DNA from: Gigaspora margarita | Taxonomy: Eukaryota; Glomeromycota; Glomeromycetes; Diversisporales; Gigasporaceae | DNA length: 64,000 nt | NCBI GenBank assembly: GCA_009809945.1 | Contig: WTPW01002224.1 | Coordinates: forward strand, 34,847-98,846 | Direction of reading: 5' to 3' | Shown here: positions 57,930 through 64,000 of the stretch, one piece after another | How positions within the stretch are numbered: position 1 is the stretch's first letter | Layout of the letters: each line of letters opens with the position of its first letter | Program-made: the position numbers and the translations under genes | Notes under the pieces: model-generated | The model's database searches: none | Told to the model about the DNA's origin: nothing | The model's input: only the letters and a program-made list of their open reading frames with translations

Positions 57930-59110
57930 TATAGGGTGCTCATCCAGATGCAGAAAACTGGCTTCACACATAGCAGGTGCTAAGGCTAGGCTCACAGCCT
58001 GAAAGTATACATACCTGAGAAAAAAGCAAAGCAAAGCGAAAGTTCACCAAAAAGTTTTTTTTAAAAAAAAAAAACTATCTAAATAAAAAAAAAAGAAGAG
58101 GATAAATTAGAAAATTTAGAAACAAGAAAAGGACAAGAGAAAAGATAAAGAAAAGAATATTAACTAGGGAAGATTTTGAGTAGAATTTAGAAGAAACGAA
58201 CATTTGAGAACTAGATTTTAAATAGATACAGATAATAAAGATGATTATCCCAAAATAGAAAATCAACCAACTGTAAACAACAACTGCAAAAGTTATAACG
58301 ATAAGAAATTGAGTTACAAAATTGAAATTAGTTAACCGACAAACACCAATTAGAAAATTAGAAGCTAATTTTAGACAAATTAATAAGGAAGTTCAGAGAC
58401 CTCACAATTTTTAAGAGGAGAAAGCAATAACTAAATTGCCAAAACACATGTTAAGCAAAATTTTTGACAAGTTTTGCCAAGTTTCGACAAGTATTCTCGA
58501 ACAAAATTTTGCATCGGATCAATGCAAATGTAAAATATATGAGAATTACATAGGATAAATTCTTTGTTGTATCAGAAAAACAAAGAAGTACAATGATTAT
58601 ACCATGAGTTAAAATTCTTAGAACAATCATGTATGAATTACCAGTTCTAACAATTATGCATAATAATTGATGTGCATATTTAAATTAATTCCCAAATTAG
58701 GCTATCACCCATCAATGTGATGAGTAAATCAAATTGATATCATATCGAATTTTCTCATTACTGAACTAACTTCTTATTACTATATTTGAAAGTCTCTCCA
58801 ACATTCTAAAAATATCTACAAGGAATACAATACCAAAATAGACAATGTACTAGAAACAGAACCAAACCTAGGTACACTGATTACCCAGGCAATAGTATCC
58901 AAAATAGAAACTTCTATTTTCTAGCCTCAAACCTTAGCCACCTCTACTGAATTAATTACATGCTAAAATCAAACAAAGAAATTATCAAAAGAACCTGAAT
59001 CAAATAAAGGATTAGATACAGATATAAATTTTATAATTGGAAATTATACTTAGTATTTTTTTATTTATTTCATAAAGTTTATTAAATCCAGGAACTCACA
59101 GAGTTCGTTC
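57930..59110 (+). other. Rest of the LTR A internal region, no gene
   Basis: A-rich, with no domain in any frame. Contains a possible short duplication, GACAAGTTTTGCCAAGTTTCGACAAG, at about 58,465. Ends at the polypurine tract before LTR B. Confidence 0.35.
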
Positions 59111-59126
59111 TTAAAGAGGATGGAAA
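59111..59126 (+). other. Polypurine tract before LTR B
   Basis: TTAAAGAGGATGGAAA lies directly before the TG start of LTR B. Position and composition fit a plus-strand primer for a 3' LTR. Confidence 0.55.
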
Positions 59127-60190
59127 TGTTATAGAATGGGTTGCTTGACCAAAGCGCAGTTTACAGTTTTACAGTTTTATTAGTTTTATTAGTTTTATTA
59201 GTTTTATTAGTTTTATTAGTTTTATTAGTTTTATTAGTTTTATTAGTTTTATTAGTTTTATTCATTTTACTGGTTTTGTTGGTTTTATGAGTTTTACAAA
59301 AAATATATAAACCCTAGCTTTCTGCTTTCCTGTACATTAGTTTTTAAGCTTAGACTCAGATTCCTCTCTCCTCTCCCTAATATTTAGGAATAGTTATCTA
59401 TCTTGAATATTATCTCACAAATAAATAAAATATATCTTTGCCAAATAAATACTCTCTTGCTCTTTAATAATTAAATATAACGAACTGCTCTAGTGAAGTA
59501 ATATTCCACTTGCACACCGCTTCATATCTTCTCTGACCCTTATAAGATCCCTGTCGCCGTGTGTTATGTTGCAGGTATTATATTGAGAAGGCTATAACGC
59601 TTGTAACAATTGTTATTATTTGAGAAGTTAGATATTTAGAATAGTTTATATCACTTATAACACTTATACCACTTATAACACTTCTACTGCTTATACCACT
59701 TATAATGCTTATAACACTTATACCGCTTTAATGCTTATACCGCTTATAATGCTTATAATGCTTATAATGCTTATACTGCTTATAATGATTATATCGCTTA
59801 TAATGCTTATATCACTCATAATGATTGTAATGTTTATCATTGTAAATCAACGTTTATAATGCTTATTCTAAAATATATTTAAAGACACAGAATTTTCCTT
59901 AGTCAAATTAGACTAAGACATCCTACTTCTCTTTATATTTAATAAATATCTTGTAAAAGGGATTTCTTAGAAATAGAAGCCTAGGAATAGCCCTCTCACT
60001 TATTATTATTAAATAAAAAAACTATTGTTAAATCTAAATACTGTCACGAACTGTCTACAGAAAAGAGTATAATTTTTTACAGACTAAGAAATTATACTTG
60101 TCTCTTGGACACTGCTATAAACTGCTAAAAGATCTCTATAGCCATGTTGTTGTTATAGTAAGGAGTAAAGAAGGTCTCTCTACTTTAACA
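59127..60190 (+). repeat. LTR B (482 bp homologous to LTR A, plus a 580-bp extension)
   Basis: 59,127-59,608 matches LTR A. The sequence then continues, unlike LTR A, through a 9-bp minisatellite (59,645-59,830) to TACTTTAACA at 60,190, where TTTGGTGCCTTCTGGCAAAA begins. Because the same primer-site-like sequence follows LTR A directly at 48,445, either LTR A lost this extension or LTR B gained it. Confidence 0.7.
59645..59830 (+). repeat. 9-bp minisatellite (CTTATAATG/CTTATAACA)n
   Basis: About 20 units of CTTATAATG, CTTATAACA, CTTATACCG and CTTATATCG follow one another. Same period as the AGTTTTATT array in the same LTR, but a different sequence. Confidence 0.9.
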
Positions 60191-60192
60191 TT

Positions 60193-60209
60193 TGGTGCCT
60201 TCTGGCAAA
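60193..60209 (+). other. Primer-binding site candidate of the LTR B element
   Basis: TGGTGCCTTCTGGCAAA lies two bases after the presumed LTR end. TGG is the usual start of a tRNA-primed site. Phrases resembling it follow LTR A. The tRNA cannot be named by eye. Confidence 0.45.
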
Positions 60210-60839
60210 AACTTTTAAAACATTTGGATATTATCGAAAGCTACTTATTTACTTTTGCTGCTGTTTAATTCTCTCTTACTGCTATTTAATTCTCTCTTGC
60301 TGCTGTTATTATCTCTTTTTGCTATTTATCTATCTACTTATTTTTTATTAAAACTTACTTCTAGCTGCTATATTTTGTAACTATATTTACTAATAAACAC
60401 TACTAACAATTAACTATCCTAAAGACTTAGCTCAGAAGTCATAAGGCATATGACTACTAACATCAATGAATTATATAATTGACATATTAGGAATCATCTA
60501 TTAGAACTCACTAGAACCCTGCTTTTCCTTTTTCTTTTCTTCAACTAAGCGCTTCTAATCTTTCTTGTTAAGAGTATTATCCTCCTCCTAGAACTAGTAA
60601 TCAAATATCGTTACAAACATTATTTGGCATTGGTATTCTGGTACTTATCACACTAACACTTATAGCTCTCAAACTACTGGTAACTTTGCTCGCCTAACTG
60701 CTATCTGAGACCCTTTACTATCTGTGCTTGTATCCAAGATATCATCTTTAGCTGCCACTATCAAATTGAAATTGTAAACCCAGGAGAAATTGCTTTTGCT
60801 ATTCTTTAATAATACGCCAATTGTACTACTTTACCTCTC

Positions 60840-62350
60840 ATTGACTTTGAAGATTATACTATTTTTGACTATTACCTTGATCCAGAACCTGAACTAAACA
60901 ACCAACTATACAACCCCTACCCAGACTTTGGCTCTTCTATTGCTAATACATCTAGACAAACCCTTACTACTATACCTTTTCTTGATACTCTTGTTGCTTA
61001 TTCTTCTAGCCCCAATTTATATCTTTTTGGTGACAACTATAGTACTACTAGCTCTCACTCTCCTTGACTCCTACATATTAGTTTAACTGCAAGCCCATAA
61101 CCTTAACACCTTGACAACTAGCAGTTAACCTTGAACATTTCTTTGATCCTACTACTACCTTCGAATTAAATCAATATCTATCTGATACTATTCCAGAAAC
61201 TGCTGAAGAAAACCAAGTACCTTCTTCACCACCACCTACAATCAACTTATCTATACTCAATCCTCCTTTAATTAATCCACCTCCTGATATGGCTTAACAA
61301 GCTATAGCTGATGTTGCCAATTCTATTAATACTTTAGCTGCTGCTTTTATAAATGGAGGACCTGAAACAAACCTTCTGACTGTTAGTTTTTTTACTGGAG
61401 ATAGAACCCAAGACCTACTTTGTTTGGTATACCGAGTTTAAGTATGCCGTTGTTGCCAACCACTAAAATGCTAACCTAAATTTGGAACTTATCCCTATGT
61501 ATTTAAAAGGAATTGCTTTAGACTAGTTTTCCTTTCTCACTACTGCTCATACTGCTTTTAGTGATGACTATAATTCAGACACTAGTATTAAATACCTTTT
61601 TAAAGCTCATTTTGTTACCCTCAAGCAAAAAGCCATATACAAAAACAACTTTTCAATATAAAACAAAGAACTAGCTCTGTTGACAAATATATTAATCAAT
61701 TTTGCAAATTGAAAAGACGTGTTGACCCTACTAATGGTTTTTCTGCAGACTTTTTGAAACAACTCTTTATTTAAGGACTCTGCTCTGAGTTCGCTATCAA
61801 CGTCCAAGCTTTTGAACCTGCTGATCTTGCTACTGCTATGGATACTACTCACAAATAGGAAACTAGAAAACTTATAGCTTCTTCTAATACAGATATAGAC
61901 AAAGTCATTAAACAATTAACTGACCAAATTGCCTAACTTAGTATTAATCTTGCCCAGAAGCAACAACCTTCTAACCTCTTTGTAAACTATGCTGACCCCT
62001 AAACAAGCCAACCCAATCAAGCAACCTCCTACTTGTTACTGCTGTAGTAGAACTGAACACTTTATTGCTCACTATTGAACTAAAAAAAATAATCAAAATT
62101 GAGAACAAGGAAGAAACAGACAATCTAACAATAACAACAATCATCAATGAGACTTATATAGAAGCAGATCTAAAAGTTGAGATAATTATAATAGGAATCA
62201 AGACAACTATAATCAGGAGTGAAGCCATTCACAGACCAGAAATAACTGTAATGACTGGAATGACTACTGCTCTAGAAGTCATAATTGATCCTCTACCTCT
62301 TCATAGAAACCCTCTAATCACACCTCTTTATTTTACTATAGAATATTAAT
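60840..62350 (+). pseudogene. Gag of a Ty3/gypsy-type element, decayed
   Basis: Plus-strand coding traces begin near 60,850 with an acidic and Ser/Thr-rich stretch (LDPEPELNNQLYNPYPDFGS). The gag core is visible from about 61,390 (FTGDR, WYTEFKYAVV, YLKGIAL, FSFLTT). After a frameshift it continues FNIKQRTSSVDKYINQFCKL, then KRRVDPTNGFSADFLKQL, then GLCSEFAINVQAFEPADLAT. A zinc knuckle at about 62,035-62,080 has its last Cys as Tyr and is followed by an Asn/Arg/Ser-rich tail. Many stops interrupt it: LD-TAG-FSF at 61,524 fits Trp; FI-TAA-GL fits Gln; several TGA codons in the basic tail could be former Arg CGA. Confidence 0.8.
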
Positions 62351-62467
62351 TATTTTGATAGAACTCCCTTTGATGCTACTAGTACCTCTAACAACCAAAC
62401 TCTTAACCCCCACAAATGGAAAACACTTCTGAACAATATCTTTATTCATACTACTTTATCCTTCTAC

Positions 62468-62797
62468 TTGTTCGAAGAAGCAAAAACTGCTAACTTGATC
62501 CAGACACCTGCTCATACTATACCTGTTAAATGCAATATCCAACTGAACCAAAAACCCTACCAAGCTATTATTGATAGTAGAGCCTCTATTAGCATGATTG
62601 CTCACAAAGTAGTTCAAGACTTAGGATTGAAAATAGAACAAGCCTCTACTAGCCTTATTATATCTGCTACTGGAACTTTTGCTCGCCCTCTAGATATTAT
62701 TCGAGACCTACCTGTAGAAATTGATGGTGCTATTGTACCTATTATAGTTGAAGTTGAGCCTGCTACTTTTTACTTTTTATTGCTTGAAAATGACTAG
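62468..62797 (+). pseudogene. Aspartic protease of the LTR B element, active site mutated
   Basis: The retropepsin-like protease would cut the Gag-Pol chain. The frame reads NLIQTPAHTIPVKCNIQLNQ, then AIIDSRASISMIAHKVVQDL; the catalytic triplet is Asp-Ser-Arg (GAT AGT AGA at 62,573-62,581), where the family has Asp-Ser/Thr-Gly, consistent with GGA-to-AGA. Downstream, VEPATFYFLLLEND ends at TAG 62,795-62,797; the family expects a Gly in LLG-x-D and a Trp after Asp, both explained by G-to-A change. No reverse transcriptase follows before the window ends. Confidence 0.85.
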
Positions 62798-62799
62798 TC

Positions 62800-63165
62800 A
62801 AATAAAATTAAAACCAGTTATAACTAGAAAAATAGTTGATATTTATTTAGATAGAAGAACAAAAAATATGCCATCTCTACCTTCTATAAAAGCAACCAAC
62901 CCTTACTATCACAACCTACTGTTACTGATCCTGCTAAATTAGATACTTATGAACAAGAATATTTAGTACTCCAAGAAGCTTATGCTTTTAACTAAGAACC
63001 AGACATGATCTCTACTTCTGATGATAATGCTAACACATGGATTAAACAAAATAGGATCTGGGATAAAATTACAAGTCACAGGAACTTTAATATTTATTTT
63101 ATATTAGATAATTTTATATTTTTTTTATTTATTTCATTTCATATTTATCTACTATTTCTAATACT
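62800..63165 (+). other. Decayed sequence after the protease, no pol domain seen
   Basis: For about 90 bp after the protease the frame still reads plausibly with two more TAG codons in place of Trp. Beyond 62,900 I see no reverse-transcriptase motif; the element is probably truncated or continues outside the window. Confidence 0.4.
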
Positions 63166-63169
63166 ATAA

Positions 63170-63350
63170 ACCCACACTAACACTTGCCCTAACATTAATC
63201 CTGCATGACAATCTAATCCTAATCTCATGCTACAATCTAACCCTAACTTCATGCTACTATCTAACTCTAACCTAAATCCCGTATTACTATCTAACCCTAA
63301 CCCTAATCTAATCTTGTTGGTAAACCCACTCTATCCTCTAATCTTAACCC
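63170..63350 (+). repeat. C-rich, G-poor tandem repeat with CTAACCCTAACC
   Basis: Units of about 25-32 bp combine CATGCTACAATCTAACCCTAA, CATGCTACTATCTAACTCTAA and TATTACTATCTAACCCTAACC. The telomere-like hexamer occurs only in short runs, so this is an interstitial repeat and not a chromosome end. Confidence 0.7.
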
Positions 63351-63374
63351 ATTAACAACATCAGCAAAATAAAT

Positions 63375-63560
63375 ATACGAAATCTTTTGAAAGATATTGC
63401 ATGCTGAAATCTTTCGAAAGAATTGCAATTAACGCGAAATCTTTCGAAATATGCGCAATCTTTCGAAAGATTTCGGCATGCATTTCTTTCAAAATATTTC
63501 GAAATAAATTTCGAAATATTTTGAAATATATTGTGAAATATTGCGAAATAGACCAAATAA
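63375..63560. repeat. Cluster of CTTTCGAAAG and ATTTCGAAAT palindromes
   Basis: At least seven TTTCGAAA-type palindromes with TGCATGC/GCATGC between them. The two halves are roughly inverted around 63,470. Frames on both strands (63,344-63,583) are Phe/Lys/Arg-rich products of the repeat. Confidence 0.7.
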
Positions 63561-63579
63561 AAAAAATGCAAACCTCTAC

Positions 63580-64000
63580 CTAATTATCCCTTCAGGGGTC
63601 GCAGGAAGTAATATTTCGCATATTATCGTTTAAATCTGCAATATTTTGCAATATTTCGCAAAATTTTGAATTTTTTTTAAAATTTTCGCAATTGAATATA
63701 AAATTTTATATTTTTTTATTTATTATTATATATATTACATTTTTAAATTAAATATATATTTTTAATCAATATTGCATATTTTATTATAATAAATGCATAT
63801 ATAATTTATTAATAACTTTATTTTTTTAAAAAATTTAAAAATTACAAATATAAAGCAAAATAATAAAAAAATAAAAAAAAAAAGACAAAAAAAAAGTAGC
63901 GTTATTTGTATATAAAAAAAAACAAAACAAAAAAAAAAGTTTTACGCGTCATAATCAGGTTCTTCTTGTTCTTCATCGGATATATAATCTATATTTTTTG
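63580..64000. other. AT-rich end of the window
   Basis: A/T-runs with GCAATATTTTGCAATATTTCGC near 63,640. The last 60 bases (TAATCAGGTTCTTCTTGTTC and onward) may be the end of a minus-strand coding sequence: read on the minus strand it is acidic (DEEQEEPDYDA). Too short to call. Confidence 0.25.

Noticed and set aside
63175..63310. Chromosome end (telomere)
   Set aside because: CCCTAA-type hexamers occur only in runs of two or three within a longer repeat, and non-telomeric sequence continues on both sides.

Overview
Organism. The window is very AT-rich, repeat-dense eukaryotic DNA. I see no operons, no ribosome-binding sites and no prokaryotic gene density. Three things point to an arbuscular-mycorrhizal fungus (Glomeromycotina, Rhizophagus-like): a tetratricopeptide-repeat (TPR) array fused to a TKL-type kinase with a non-RD catalytic loop, a Sel1-repeat fragment, and a large load of small inverted-repeat transposons. 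This is inference from gene style; no rRNA or marker gene is present.

Layout. 1-8.7 kb is a mosaic of nested palindromic or terminal-inverted-repeat (TIR) elements with TA target duplications. 8.7-20.2 kb is mostly unassigned DNA. It holds two long polypyrimidine tracts around a hAT-in-hAT insertion (11.75-12.52 kb), a 729-N assembly gap (13,706-14,434) flanked by 203-bp direct repeats, minisatellites, and a hAT miniature element at 19.62 kb. 20.2-28.46 kb is a three-level nest: a ~517-bp hAT element (8-bp duplication CTATGCAG) is split by a 7.7-kb minus-strand Ty3/gypsy retrotransposon, whose pol region is itself split by a 178-bp miniature element with its own 8-bp duplication. 29.44-32.49 kb is the only convincing host gene, TPR-kinase, with one intron and one frameshift. 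Its last 18 codons and stop lie inside an inserted palindromic element.

32.7-47.9 kb is gene-poor. It holds a truncated Tc1/mariner-like transposon with two helix-turn-helix exons (42.78-43.65 kb), a broken gene I do not recognise (44.8-45.8 kb), a second broken fragment (38.7-39.2 kb) and several small TA-flanked miniature elements. 47.9-64 kb is organised around two same-strand LTRs at 47.93 and 59.13 kb. The second has a polypurine tract before it and a primer-site-like sequence plus decayed gag and protease after it, so this may be an LTR-internal-LTR-internal tandem. The first internal region hosts a 5.2-kb hAT-type element (52,098-57,313) with GATC-rich subterminal repeats, a Sel1-repeat gene fragment and a further small hAT-like insert.

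How it works together. Most of the window is a record of successive transposon insertions. Several insertions are resolved to the base by matching target duplications, which gives relative ages. Many retroelement stops look like TGG to TAG/TGA or CAA to TAA, and the two gypsy LTRs differ almost only by transitions, many at CpG. That fits methylation-linked C-to-T decay. I found no tRNA, rRNA, CRISPR array or defence island, and no multi-gene system that I would call new.
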